Position numbers and translations under genes: made by a program
DNA from: Chloroflexota bacterium
Lineage (GTDB): Bacteria; Chloroflexota; Anaerolineae; J036; Brachytrichaceae
Length of the DNA: 63,185 bases
NCBI GenBank assembly: GCA_025354985.1
Contig: JANXLU010000056.1
Location: 1 to 63,185 of the forward strand
Direction of reading: 5' to 3'
In this document: piece after piece, positions 1 through 11,200 of the stretch
Numbering within the stretch: position 1 is the stretch's first letter
Layout: each line of letters opens with the position of its first letter
Notes under the pieces: generated by a model
The model's input: the letters and a program-made list of their open reading frames with translations, nothing else
The model's database searches: none
What the model was told of the DNA's origin: nothing

Positions 1-399
1 GTTACCTGGGCCGTGGTTATTGCGGCGATCCCGGTGGCGTTACTGGTCACAAACATCATCGTGGTGAACAACCTGCGAGACATCCCCACCGACACCGCCG
101 CGAACAAGCGCACCCTGGCGGTGATCATCGGGGCGGGTGCGACGCGCATTCAATATGCCGTGTTTGCGCTTGCCGCGTGTGTAATCGCCTCGTCCTTGTG
201 GTGGATGGGCTGGCTTTCTCAGGTGCTCATCCCAGTATGGCCTGTCGCCATGATCCTGCTGCTGGTGCTTGCGCTCGACCGAATCCGACGCGTATTTGCC
301 GCACGCGAGCCCATGCAGTTCAACATGGCGTTGGCCGCCACCGCCCAATTTCACCTTCTGTTTGGCGCGTTATTTGCCGCCAGCATCGCAGTTTCCTGA
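1..399 (+). CDS. menA: 1,4-dihydroxy-2-naphthoate polyprenyltransferase MenA, C-terminal part
   Basis: The reading frame is open from base 1, so the N-terminus lies outside the window. MenA is a UbiA-family membrane enzyme that attaches the polyprenyl chain to 1,4-dihydroxy-2-naphthoate in menaquinone synthesis. The visible part has the second aspartate-rich UbiA motif (NNLRDIPTDTAANKRT), typical of MenA, followed by hydrophobic segments and a conserved-looking FNMALAATAQFH stretch. It stops 5 nt before menG/ubiE, which catalyses the next step, so the two are almost certainly co-transcribed. The assignment to MenA rather than another UbiA member rests on the NNLRD-type motif and this neighbour. 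Confidence 0.88.
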   Translation, partial: VTWAVVIAAIPVALLVTNIIVVNNLRDIPTDTAANKRTLAVIIGAGATRIQYAVFALAACVIASSLWWMGWLSQVLIPVWPVAMILLLVLALDRIRRVFAAREPMQFNMALAATAQFHLLFGALFAASIAVS

Positions 400-404
400 C
401 TCCC

Positions 405-1115
405 ATGAACGACCTCAGCCAAAGCGAGCGCTCGCGCCGCGTGCAAACCATGTTTACCCGGATAGCCGGACGCTATGACCTGATGAATCGGGTAATGACC
501 GGTGGGCGGGATATTGCCTGGCGCCGCGAAGCCGTGCGACACCTGAATCTGCCATCGGATGGTCGCTTGTTGGATCTTGCTACGGGAACCGCCGATCTGG
601 CGTTTGCCGTGCGTGAGCGCTACCCGCGCGTGCAGATTGAAGCGATGGATTTCTCACACGGGATTTTGCTGGGTGGGGTGGTGAAGGCGAAACAGCGGGC
701 CGAAGCCAACATGTTCTTTGGGGTGGGTGATGCGCTGGCGCTGCCCTTTCCAGATGCCACGTTTGACGGCATTACCAACGGCTTCCTGCTGCGCAACGTG
801 GTGGATCTGCCGCGCTGTCTGCGTGAACTTCGGCGGGTGACCAAGCCGGGTGGCGCGGTGGTGTGTCTTGAGATCACCCATCCGCAGACGCCCGTCTTTA
901 AGCAGGTCTTTCAGCTCTATTTTTACAAGATGGTGCCGGTCATCGGCGGATTGATCGCGGGTGATCCGCAGGCTTACAGTTACCTGCCAAACTCGCTCAC
1001 GCGATTTCCACCCGCCAAGCCATTGCGCGACTTGTTTGTTGCGGCGGGCTACCGGGATCCGTATTTCAAGCTGCTCGGGCTGGGCACGATGGCCATTCAC
1101 GTCGGGCTGGCGTAA
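405..1115 (+). CDS. menG: Demethylmenaquinone methyltransferase (UbiE/MenG)
   Basis: SAM-dependent class I methyltransferase of 236 residues, the usual length for UbiE/MenG. It methylates demethylmenaquinone to menaquinone. Visible motifs are the family N-terminal signature (FTRIAGRYDLMNRVMTGG), the SAM-binding loop LLDLATGTADLA and the acidic MDFS after strand 2. The family C-terminal signature NGFLLRNV is also present. The ATG at 405 was chosen because it follows the menA stop by 5 nt and gives the normal N-terminus; the open frame extends further upstream only as antisense-like sequence inside menA. No Shine-Dalgarno is evident, consistent with translational coupling to menA. Confidence 0.93.
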   Translation: MNDLSQSERSRRVQTMFTRIAGRYDLMNRVMTGGRDIAWRREAVRHLNLPSDGRLLDLATGTADLAFAVRERYPRVQIEAMDFSHGILLGGVVKAKQRAEANMFFGVGDALALPFPDATFDGITNGFLLRNVVDLPRCLRELRRVTKPGGAVVCLEITHPQTPVFKQVFQLYFYKMVPVIGGLIAGDPQAYSYLPNSLTRFPPAKPLRDLFVAAGYRDPYFKLLGLGTMAIHVGLA

Positions 1116-1244
1116 GGTTTACCCGGGCGGCTCCGGCGGACGTGTGCTGGCCCCGACAAAATACAAATTGCGATACCGGGCGTGCTGCACGTGCGGACGC
1201 AAGAAACCCATCTGCGACAGGGTGTGGCTGTGTGTCGGTGTTGT

Positions 1245-4200
1245 TTAATCCGCAAGCACCGCTGGCAGAAAGATGCGTACGGGGGCGAGCTCGGCGCCAG
1301 TGGGCGTGGTAAGCATGACATCACCCAGCAGCACCCCGGGCGCTCCGGAGACCAGCGCCTTGACGCGGACGCGCGCGATCACGCCGGTGCCCGAAGCCCC
1401 TGCGCCGGCACGACCCAAGGTATACCCAAATATGCCGGCGCTGCCCGCAGATACCGAGCCATGTGTGATGAAGGTGCGACCCGATCCCGCCAACAGCGGA
1501 CCCACGGCAATGTCACTCACCTCCATTCGCGCCGGGTCGACGTGAACAGCGATATCGAACGCGCCCAAATTACTTACGCTGTCTAGCAGGACGTCCACCG
1601 TGAATATTTCCCCGGCCTGCACACTCGTCGGCTGTGCGATCACCGCGCCTGGCCGGGTCGCCAAAGTAACGGCTGCGCGCGCGAACGGTCGGTTGCAATC
1701 GCTGTTCAAATGCTGCGCCACCAGACCGATGTCCAGCACGTCCACCCGCCCATTGGCATTCAAATCCAGTCGTGGCTCAAACAACGCCTCACCGGTCGCA
1801 GTGTCCCAGCGAAAAGCGATGTATTGCAGGTCGTTCACGCGGATGCGCCCATCCGGCAAGCCGTCTAGGCCGCCGGTAAAGTCGCCCCGGCAACCGGGAA
1901 CTGGTGTGCCGGTGGGCGTGGGCGTGGCCGTCGGAGTCCGTGTTGGGTGCGGCGTGGGTGTGGCTGTGGGCGTGTTGGTCGGGCCGGTCGTGGCGGTGGG
2001 TGTTGGCGAGGGCGAAGGAACTGCGGTCGGGGCAATCGCGCCCACCACCACCAGCGAGTGGACAAATGAGTAATTGCCCGCGCCGTCGAATCCATCCACC
2101 TGCACCTCGCGGGTGATCGACCCGCCGCTTATCAGCGGCCAGGTCGCGGCTACAAGAGCCGTGGATGGCGCTGCCACCGTAATCCGCTCCGAATCCACAA
2201 TCACGCCATCTCCGTCTGCGTCAAAGCCAAAGCGCAGCAACGCCACACCTGATGGATCATTCGCCACCACCGAGGCTACGAACGGAGCATTAAGTAACGC
2301 GGTACCTGGCGAGATTGGCTGGTAGAAGCTGAGATTTGGGCCGCTGACATCGGGCAGTTGCCCGCCATTGGCGTCCATAAACGTGCGGATGCCGGGCTCG
2401 TGCGCGGCGATGCTATTTGCGCCGGGCGCGCCGTTGGCGGTTTGCATCCAGCTGTTGCCCATGCTCAACGCGCTGTCCTGAAAGCCCAACTGCAGCACGT
2501 CCCATTCGTTCATATCGGCCCGGTCATCAGAATAGCTGTTCACGGTGCTGGTGAGCACCGTCTGATATCGATAGCTCATCAGGCTCACGTGATCATGATC
2601 ATCACCGGCCACGGGCGGGGTCTGACAGGCGCTGGCATCCGCGCCAAATGTGCCGCAATGGATGAGCCCGAGCGTGTGCCCGAGCTCGTGCGCCAGTGTG
2701 CGCCATTGCATCGCCGGGCTTTGTTCCATCTTCGGTCCCCAGTCTCCGATGGTTACCTGGGCTTCGTTGCCGGGGCGGGTGACAGGCAGTGAGAAGTCCT
2801 CCTCACTCAGCCCGCTGGACGTGGAGAAAAGTAGCATCAGGCTGCCGGCCGCGGGCAGCGTGGAATAGGGCAGGTAGCTTGCGGTAACGGAGATGTCAAT
2901 CGTGGTGGGTGGCGCACGATCCACCTGAATCCTACGCACCTGGCCAATACCGGCTCCGGAAAAGATTTTCGCCACGGCGATTCCGGGGTTGTCCTCCGTG
3001 TCATCGCACGTGTTTTGCTCGAGCAGCACCTGGGAGAGGTGCGCATTGGTTTGCGTGGTTATCTGCGCGGCTGTCGCGCAATACACGCTGGAGTGCTGCC
3101 CGAAATACACATATCGGAAGGCCAACTCACGTGCGAATTTCTCGCTGTTTTGACCGAGATACAGGCGCTTGATTTCGTCCACACTGCGGGTGGTTGGGCC
3201 ACCCACGTGATATGGATCGGCAAAGGACTCATAGGTGAAATTGATATTTTGCAGGGCATCCCGAACTTCATTACCACCGGCGAGATTCGATGGGTGACCC
3301 ATGTTGTAGGAGTACGAATACACCGCACGGGTGGTCAGTGAATCGGTGATCGTGCCAAAGTTTGGCAGCACCGCGGGCTCTGGGTCTACATCCGGACCGG
3401 CGTCCATGTGCACGACGATTCCTGCAGGGATGACTGCCGGCGGCGCGCCGTCACTGCGGTAGCCATGGGTATCGGTGAGTGGCGGCGCGGCGGCGAACAT
3501 CCAGGCCAGTCGCTGCAACGCCACGGCACGCGGCTTCACACTCATCGTGATAGGCGCACCGTCACCGGCTGCGCGGTCGGCGGACCAGTCCACCTGCACA
3601 AACAGATCGCGTTTATCCGGACGAGCGCCCATCGAGAACAGATCGAGATCGGGGTTGCCATCGCCATCCATGTCGACGCCCCCGCCCGCCGTTTCCCAAT
3701 GATCAGGGAGACCGTCCTCATCCGAGTCGATATGCGAGGCCATGATGACCTTGTCACCGTCGGTGGTGGTCACTGCGAAAGCAATGCGATGGTCACCACG
3801 CCGTTGCGTGCGTACAGCGCCGCTTGAAAGATCTGTTGCCGCGGCAGCCAGCGGCGCGTTGGCGTCGATTCCCAAAATCACATTTCCGACGGTACCGTCG
3901 ATGCGGTCACCGATCTGAACTACCTTTAGCGGAAGGTGCGGCACCAGTGTTCGGGTAATCTGGCCAAAGGCCGAGAGCACATCGAAACGCATGGTCCAAA
4001 GTCCGGGCTGATCCGTGAACAGCAGCGGTGCATTGGTCACCGGGTTTTCGCGGCTCGCGGCGTTGGGTGTGCCGTAGAACGAGACGACGTAAGAATCCCC
4101 ACCGCCGAACGGAGTGTGCAGGATGCCCACGCGCTGATCGAGCGCGATTGACTTGAAGCATAGTGCCTTGCCATTGTTGTCAAAGCCCAGTTCGGCTTCG

Positions 4201-5231
4201 GCGCACTTGGCGCCGTCCCATTGCGTGCCGAGGAGCTTCTGCGTGCCGGAAACATCGGCGGCGGCTTCCGGGAGATATACATCCAGTTCAGTGCCGCCGG
4301 GCGTGGTGCCGCTTACGATGTAAAGGGCGCCGACGGCATCGCGGCTAATGGCCGGTTTCAGCCCAAGTGCGATGTTGGTGGCGTCGGTGGCTGCAAGCTC
4401 CCTGGCACCGGTGGGAGCGTAGCGCATCATCTTGAAGGATTGTTCGGTATCTTGGACGCGGACAATGGTGGTTGCGTCATCGGCGATGCGCGGATACATT
4501 GGTCCATTGATAAACGGGCCGGCCAACGCACCGGGCGCCGCGATGTCGTTGTCAGATCGGCCGATGAAGGCGAAGGGTTGCTGATATCCCATCGCAACCT
4601 GGCTAAACATCACGACGCCATCCTTGTTGATGGTGGGGCCGGGGCCGGCAAGGTCGATATTGCGGGTCAACGTAAAGAACGTGTTGGCTCGGGCTCTGCT
4701 GATGAATTCGCCTTCATGACCGGGCCGGGTATCCCACAGGCGCACGCTGCTGCCCAGCATTGGCACGGTGGCATTGGATTCGAAGATCGGGGTGTAGCCG
4801 ACGTTGAGCGGAGGTTGGTCGATAAAGGCCGGGGAGGGCTGCGGAGCCACAAATACAGTGGTCAGGCCGCCTACGATGTTTGTCCGCGCGACGAGTTGCT
4901 CTTTGTCGTTCAGGTCGATGGTCGGGCCGTAGGTGGTGTCTGCGTTTGGAGCGCTGGTGAAACTAACGCGGCGTGGGGTGACGCCGGCAGCAGCGTAAGC
5001 GATGAACTGTCCATTCGCGTCCCTTGCGACGAAAGCCACGCTGCCGTTCTCGTTAAGGGCCACGCTTGGGGAGATGATGGTGGAGATGATCAGTCCGCTG
5101 ATTACGTCCGCTTTCTTGGCGATTAGCGTGTATTCATACATCGGATTTGGCCCGCCAACTGTCGTGCTCGCGGCGTGGGCCGCAACCGCCGTGAAAAGCA
5201 AAAGGGCCAGGGGGAGCAGTTTTTTCAACAT
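1245..5231 (-). CDS. Secreted metzincin-like metalloprotease with dockerin and cohesin domains
   Basis: A 1,328-residue exported protein. Residues 1-21 form a signal peptide ending AAHAAS. A beta-propeller-like region follows, then a calcium-binding Asp-rich loop (DSDEDGLPDHW and DMDGDGNPDLD). The metalloprotease core has HELGHTLGLIH at about 848-858 and a later SLMSY Met-turn (Met near 885), the zinc signature of metzincins. A Thr/Pro linker (about 1060-1112) leads to a type I dockerin-like pair of calcium loops (about 1115-1180, DGRIRVNDL and DLNANGRVDVLD) and then a cohesin-like domain to the end, closing in IFLPAVLAD. It starts 16 nt after the stop of the giant adhesin gene, so the two form an operon. 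Substrate unknown; could be a surface-processing protease. Family calls rest on motifs only. Confidence 0.8.
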   Translation of the reverse strand: MLKKLLPLALLLFTAVAAHAASTTVGGPNPMYEYTLIAKKADVISGLIISTIISPSVALNENGSVAFVARDANGQFIAYAAAGVTPRRVSFTSAPNADTTYGPTIDLNDKEQLVARTNIVGGLTTVFVAPQPSPAFIDQPPLNVGYTPIFESNATVPMLGSSVRLWDTRPGHEGEFISRARANTFFTLTRNIDLAGPGPTINKDGVVMFSQVAMGYQQPFAFIGRSDNDIAAPGALAGPFINGPMYPRIADDATTIVRVQDTEQSFKMMRYAPTGARELAATDATNIALGLKPAISRDAVGALYIVSGTTPGGTELDVYLPEAAADVSGTQKLLGTQWDGAKCAEAELGFDNNGKALCFKSIALDQRVGILHTPFGGGDSYVVSFYGTPNAASRENPVTNAPLLFTDQPGLWTMRFDVLSAFGQITRTLVPHLPLKVVQIGDRIDGTVGNVILGIDANAPLAAAATDLSSGAVRTQRRGDHRIAFAVTTTDGDKVIMASHIDSDEDGLPDHWETAGGGVDMDGDGNPDLDLFSMGARPDKRDLFVQVDWSADRAAGDGAPITMSVKPRAVALQRLAWMFAAAPPLTDTHGYRSDGAPPAVIPAGIVVHMDAGPDVDPEPAVLPNFGTITDSLTTRAVYSYSYNMGHPSNLAGGNEVRDALQNINFTYESFADPYHVGGPTTRSVDEIKRLYLGQNSEKFARELAFRYVYFGQHSSVYCATAAQITTQTNAHLSQVLLEQNTCDDTEDNPGIAVAKIFSGAGIGQVRRIQVDRAPPTTIDISVTASYLPYSTLPAAGSLMLLFSTSSGLSEEDFSLPVTRPGNEAQVTIGDWGPKMEQSPAMQWRTLAHELGHTLGLIHCGTFGADASACQTPPVAGDDHDHVSLMSYRYQTVLTSTVNSYSDDRADMNEWDVLQLGFQDSALSMGNSWMQTANGAPGANSIAAHEPGIRTFMDANGGQLPDVSGPNLSFYQPISPGTALLNAPFVASVVANDPSGVALLRFGFDADGDGVIVDSERITVAAPSTALVAATWPLISGGSITREVQVDGFDGAGNYSFVHSLVVVGAIAPTAVPSPSPTPTATTGPTNTPTATPTPHPTRTPTATPTPTGTPVPGCRGDFTGGLDGLPDGRIRVNDLQYIAFRWDTATGEALFEPRLDLNANGRVDVLDIGLVAQHLNSDCNRPFARAAVTLATRPGAVIAQPTSVQAGEIFTVDVLLDSVSNLGAFDIAVHVDPARMEVSDIAVGPLLAGSGRTFITHGSVSAGSAGIFGYTLGRAGAGASGTGVIARVRVKALVSGAPGVLLGDVMLTTPTGAELAPVRIFLPAVLAD

Positions 5232-5247
5232 GGTTGGGGAAATGCGC

Positions 5248-8200
5248 TCATACCGCCGCCCTCACCTGGGCTGCGTCTTGCAGGATTAGTGGGAGCAACA
5301 CCCGGTGTTGGGCTGCCGCGGGGGTGGCGGTTGCTGTGGGTGTTGGCGTGCGCGTGGCCGTGGCTGTTGGTGTCGGGGTCGGTGTGGCGGTCGGCGTGTC
5401 CGCGGGCAACAGGGTAAAGACTTGCCCGTCGGTAGATGCGGGCGTGATCGCCAAACCACGCGTAGACCCGAGCAGGATTTCGCTCAGCGACAAACCGCTG
5501 ACGCCGTTCCCCACCGGCAGGATGCTCAGCCGCGCCAGCACGCCCAAGACTTGCGGCCCGGGGCCCGGGCCATAGGTGGCCGCGGCGAAGCGGATCGAGG
5601 TCGCGCCGATGTCGGCGGCAATCGGCTGCACGGTGCGCCCGCTGCTGCCTATAAACCCGCCATCGCTCACCCGGGTCACCGAGACCACCGCCGGGTTAAA
5701 GCTGAGCTTGAACTCGGCCGCGCCCAGATCCCACACATCCGATATCAGAATATCCACAGTGATCGGCACGCCCTTGGTGATGACTTCCGACCCCGGCGAC
5801 ACGTGCAGATTGGCGTGGGTGGGATCGGGGATAAAGCGCACCACATTGACGTTGGCCGATGAGGTGGCGGTGGTACTGACCGTGCCGCTGTATGCGGTCC
5901 ATACCGAGGTATCCAGCACGCTGTTCTCCAACACCTGCGACCAGGTCTGGGTCATCCGGTCGCCTGGCGCCAGCGTGACCGGGTTGAAATAGAGCAGGTC
6001 GCCATTCACAGTGGTCGTCAGCGATTGTTCGGTGAGTGTCAGCTCGCCGGTGTTTTGGGCGGCATAGCAATAGGTGACTTCGGTGCCCGGGGGCACGGTG
6101 ATATTTGTATTCGTGCCGCAGAAGGGCAGCGTGTTTACGGTCTCGCGCACGCTCACGGCAACTGGCAGCACCACGCCGGGTTCGCACCCGCCAACAACCG
6201 GGTTGCCAAACCTGAAGCGATCCAGGAACACGCCGCTGTCGTAGCTGTCGATGTTTGCCGGGTGCAGCGGGTCGCCCACGTCGGTAATGGTCAGGCTAAA
6301 TACGCTGGTCGCGCCCGGGGTGACGGGCACCTGCGCGCGCAGCCGCGGCGTGGCGCCATCATAGGTGCTGCCCGCCGCATTGGCCGCATTTGCGGCAAAG
6401 ACCGTGTTGATCGAGATGCGGTTGCCAAGGGCATCGCGGGCAAACGGCACCCCGTCCAGATACATGTCGAAAGAATCGTTAAACGCCGAACCCCTAAATT
6501 CCGGAAACTCTTCGCTAAAGAATTTGAAATCCACACTCATGCAGGTGGCATTGGCGGGCACGTGCAGCGTGAGGCTCGCCGCGCCATGCAGCCCGAGGCC
6601 GAACGAGTCGGGCGCGTTGTTTGGCTGATCGGCAAGAATCATGTTGCCGGTGCCAAGATAGGCGTAGCTACCGCCCTCTATCGGGAACTGCTGAATGATC
6701 GTTGTGCCCACACCCACCTTTAGCGCGGCATCCAGCGGTGTCGGGCCGTCACCCTCAATCGTGCCCGAGAGCAGCCACGCCGGCGCAATGCCCATCGCCG
6801 TGGCGAAGTCCGCGGCGGACGGCGCGCGCGCGGCGAAGTTGTAGTTCAGCCCGGGACCGCTTGCACCCAACACGATGCCGTTGATCACGTTGTTTGCGCC
6901 CACCGTTCCCACGGTCACGCCGCCAACGGTGCCAACGTTGACCGCACCGCTGATAAAACCAAAGGGCGGGGTCTCCTGCACCATATAGGCACCCGGAGGA
7001 ACGTCAAAGCTATACGCGCCATCGAGCCCGGTCTGCGTGGTCAGGTTGACCGGGTTATTCTGATTGTCGCGGCCATGCAGCGCCATCGCAACCGGATACA
7101 GCCCGGGCTCGGATGTGCCGGTGATATCGCGGGTGTTGTTTAGATTGGCATCCCAGTAGACAAAGCCCGTGACCCCGCTGTTGCGCTCACCAAAGTTGTA
7201 GTTTTTCCCATCGGCAACCGTGTTCAAGGTGATACCGATGATGTTGTTGTCATTCTGCACCGCCACGCCGTTTGGTGCGCCGTCGACCGTTCCCGCGGTT
7301 ACCTTGCCATTGGCGTAGGCCGGTTGGGTCTCGTGGATGGCGTATACACCCAAATCCAGCCCTGTGAACGCATAGGCGCCAGTGGCCGCGGTGAGGGTGA
7401 TTTGCAGCACCGGTTGCGCGCCCACCAGCGTTACGCCAGATAGCGTCATCGTCACTCCGCCGATTCCCTGCTCATTTTGTTCGGGGCTGCCGTTGTTGTT
7501 GGCATCCACATATACGCGGCCGGATAGCGTGCTGGCGGGCAGCTCGCCAAAGTTGTAGTCCGTGCCAAACAACTGCGCCCCGATCTGGATGCCGCTGATG
7601 CACGCGCCCAACGGGTCAGCCGCGCCCCCGAGATTGCTGCCCACGCTGGCCTTGCCACTAGCAAAGCCTGGCGGGTCGGCTTGCTTGCACACAATATAGG
7701 TGCCCGGCGGGAGCTCGGCGAATTGATACGCGCCACCGTAACCAGTTTGCGTCGTGCTAAACACCGCGTTTGTCGTGCTGCGCAGCAGCATGGTCACGCT
7801 GACGATCCCACCCTCGGCGCGCCCGGGTGGGAACAGATAGGGCTCGAACACGCCGTTGTTGTTGTAGTCGGCATACACCGTGCCGATGATGCCAGCGCGG
7901 CGCTCGGCGAAGTTGTAGTTGTATAGCGCGCTACCCCATCCCAATTGGATTTGGCCGATGCGGTCATTGGTCACATTGCCGTTGGTGCAACCCGTACAGT
8001 CAATCCAATCGGTGAAGCCAGCCGGCTGTTGCTCGGTTAGGGTATACACACCGGCGCGCAGCCCGCCAAAGTGATAGCCCGGTATGCTGTTGCTCTGTGT
8101 ATACAGGACGTGCGCGCCCAGATCGTTTACACCTTCAAGCGTGACCGTGGCCGGGATGCCAAAATCCAAACCGTTGGTTGGTGGCTCGAAGGTGCCATTG

Positions 8201-11200
8201 CTGTTTGCGTCAAAGAACGCCAGCCCGTCTATTGAGGCCGGGGCCAGCTCGCCAAACCAGTAGTTCGCGCCGATCAGGTTTGGCGTATAGACAATGCCCG
8301 AGATCACATCGATACCTGAGCTGACTGCCAGCGTGCCGGTCACTCCGCCAAGGGTGCCCGCGGTAAACGCGCCTTCGAAGAAGCCACTGGGCTGCGGCTC
8401 GCGAATCTGATAGCTACCCGTCAGCAGCCCGGCGAAAGCGAATTCGCCGAACTCATTGGTGGTGACACTCTGTGACAGCACGCCCCCGCTGGCCAGCGTG
8501 CCGGTGAGGTCCACTTCGGTCGCATAGATGCCATTCTCGCCAGGGGTGAAAAGCCCGTCCAAGTTGGCATCGGCAAACACGCGCCCGGTGAGCACCGGGC
8601 CGGTTAGGAATTGGCAACCCTGCACCTGATCGCCAAATTGAACCGGGATGCTGACAATGCTGCGCGTGCTCATGACCGTGCCATTGCCCGATGGCCCGCC
8701 GCATACAGTTGCCGTTCGGTCGCTGTAGCCCAGCGGCACGGAGAGCAGTGTAATTGTGTATGCGCCTGGCGACAGTTTGCCAAATACATAGCTGCCAAGG
8801 GCGTCGGTTACAGTAGTGCTCAGCACCGCGCCCGAGGCGCCGCTGAGTGCCAGCGGGAGCCCGGACATGCTCGCCACGCCCAGACCGGAATCGAGGAACG
8901 GCCGGTAGAAAACCGCGCCCGCTATCGAGGCCGAGATTACTTCGGCAAAGTTGTAACCGGTGCCAAACGCGCTGCCACCGGGGGTGATCGCCAGCCCACC
9001 AAATACACCGGGCGTGACCACGCTCCCGCCCGTGCCGCTGCCCAACTGCTCCCCTTCGTACGTGTATCCCGGCGGGTTGCCAAGCAGCGTGATCGTATAG
9101 GTGCCCGGGCGCAGCGCCGCGAACTGATAGCGATAATTGGTTGTGACCGTCTGGGTGACCAGATGCGCCAAATCATCGATACCTGTGAGTCGGATTTGTG
9201 CGCTGGTGTTCGTGCCACCTTCGCCAAGGTCCAGCGCGCCGTTGCCATTGCGATCCGTAAAGATCACGCCTTCGATTACGTTCTTGAGTTCGCCAAACAA
9301 ATAGCCGGTGATGGTGTGCCCGGGGGTGAACACGATGCGGTCGATGATGTCGTTCGTGGTGGTCAGCCCACCGCCGGTGCCGATAGTGTCTTTGCCATCA
9401 CCATAGCCGGCCGGCTGGGTCTCGATCAGCGTATAAGTGCCGGTTACCAGGCTGCCGAAGAAGAAATAGCCGCGGTCACACTCGGTTTGCGGTGGCGTGG
9501 GCACTGGCGGGGTATAGCTGCTGGTCTGACGGTCCACCGTATGGTTGTAGATATCTATGCCTGTTAGCCGCAGGCTCACATTGCCGATGCCATTTTCAGG
9601 CACGCTGCATTGGCTTATGACCACGCGCTCAAACAGACCGTTGTCATTGTCATCCTGATAGGTGTAGCCGGTGAGCGATGGATCCTCGCCAAACACCGCA
9701 CCGCTGACCAGCCCCGGTGAGAGCACGATACCGCGCACGATGTTTGTACCGGTGACCGCCATCGGGGCATTGATGCGCCCGACCAGACCATCGACATCGG
9801 TCTCACGCTGCACTTCGGTGATCGTGTACGTGCCAGGACGCAGCAGATCAAACTCGAAACGACCATTGGAATTTGTCGCGCCGGTGATCCATACCGTATC
9901 GCTCAAGTCATCTATCCCGCTGATGATGATGGTGACCGGGCCATTGCGCAGCGCGGCCAGGCTGGTGTCCACATAGACCGGGGTCTCGATACCGCCGGGC
10001 TCCCAGACGAGGTCGTTGGGCCGTGGGTCGCACAGGAAATCATGCGGCCCGCGCGGGTCGCAGCCCGTCCACAGAAAGCGGCCATCCTTGTGAATGTCGT
10101 AATACACGTAACCGCCCAGGATGCCCTGAGGCAGCTCGGTAAAGTCATAGTTCTCGCCGAAAGCGCTGCCCGCGGCGTTGTAGCTGACTGTGATCACATC
10201 CGTGCCAATCGGCCCGGCGACGCCGCCGAGCGTTCCTGGAACATCCGGGCCATCGACGCTGAGTAACGGCTGGCTGGCCTCGATGATCTGATAGGTTCCG
10301 GTGATTAATGCGCCAAAGGAATAAAAGCCGTTGATATCGGTGGCCGCAGTTTTGATCACGTTGCCGCCGAGATACGTGGTTCCCGACAGGATCATATCCA
10401 CGCGGTATTGTGCGACGTGTTGCCCGGTTGGCGCGCCACCCGAATAGCTGACGATATAAACATGGCCGCTGAGCCCGACCTTGCGCTCGCCAAAGGCATA
10501 CGTTGCCGCGTTTTGGCCGGGAGCAAGCGTGATGCCGGTGAATGCGTCAGCATCGGGGGGCGTGCTGCAGAGCAAATTACCCGGTTGCAGACAATCGATG
10601 CCATCGCTATACCCGGTTGGCTGGGTTTCGATCAGACCGTATGTTCCCGGGCGCAGACCGCCAAACCGCGCCACGCCGCTGATATCGGTAAAAAGTGTTG
10701 CGCTGACCGCGTGACCCAGGTCATCCGTGCCGCTGATCAGCATACTTGCGCCCGGGATGGCACTGTCAACGCCGTCATACGCGCCGTTATTGTTGGCGTC
10801 AAAATACACTTGGGCCAGCACGCTGGCCGGGGGAAGCTCGCCAAAGTTGTATTCCACGCCGAATTCGCCGGCGTTGTAGCTCACGTCGAAATAGTCCGCG
10901 CCCGCCGTCCCGCGCACGGTGCCGGAGATCGTGCCCACGGTTTCCAGGCCATCGAGATAGGCGATGGGCTGATATTCACTGATGCGATACGTGCCCGTCA
11001 GCAGGTTGCCAAAGCTGTAGTAACCCAGGTCGCTGGTGCTTACAAACACATCGACCAATGCGCCATTAAACTGCGTGCCGGTGAGTTCAATCACCGCGTA
11101 GATTATGCCGGCCTCCCCGCCCTCGCGCGCGCCATTGTTGTTCAGGTCCCGGTATACATAGCCGCTGAGCCCGGTGCGCCGCTCGCCAAACGAATAGCCT

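Noticed and set aside
1116-1244. Terminator between menG and the convergent protease gene.
   Set aside because: GC-rich but no stem with T-run could be drawn.
4221-5126. A 301-residue plus-strand frame in the protease gene.
   Set aside because: Antisense shadow; the minus-strand product has a signal peptide and recognisable domains, the plus one does not.
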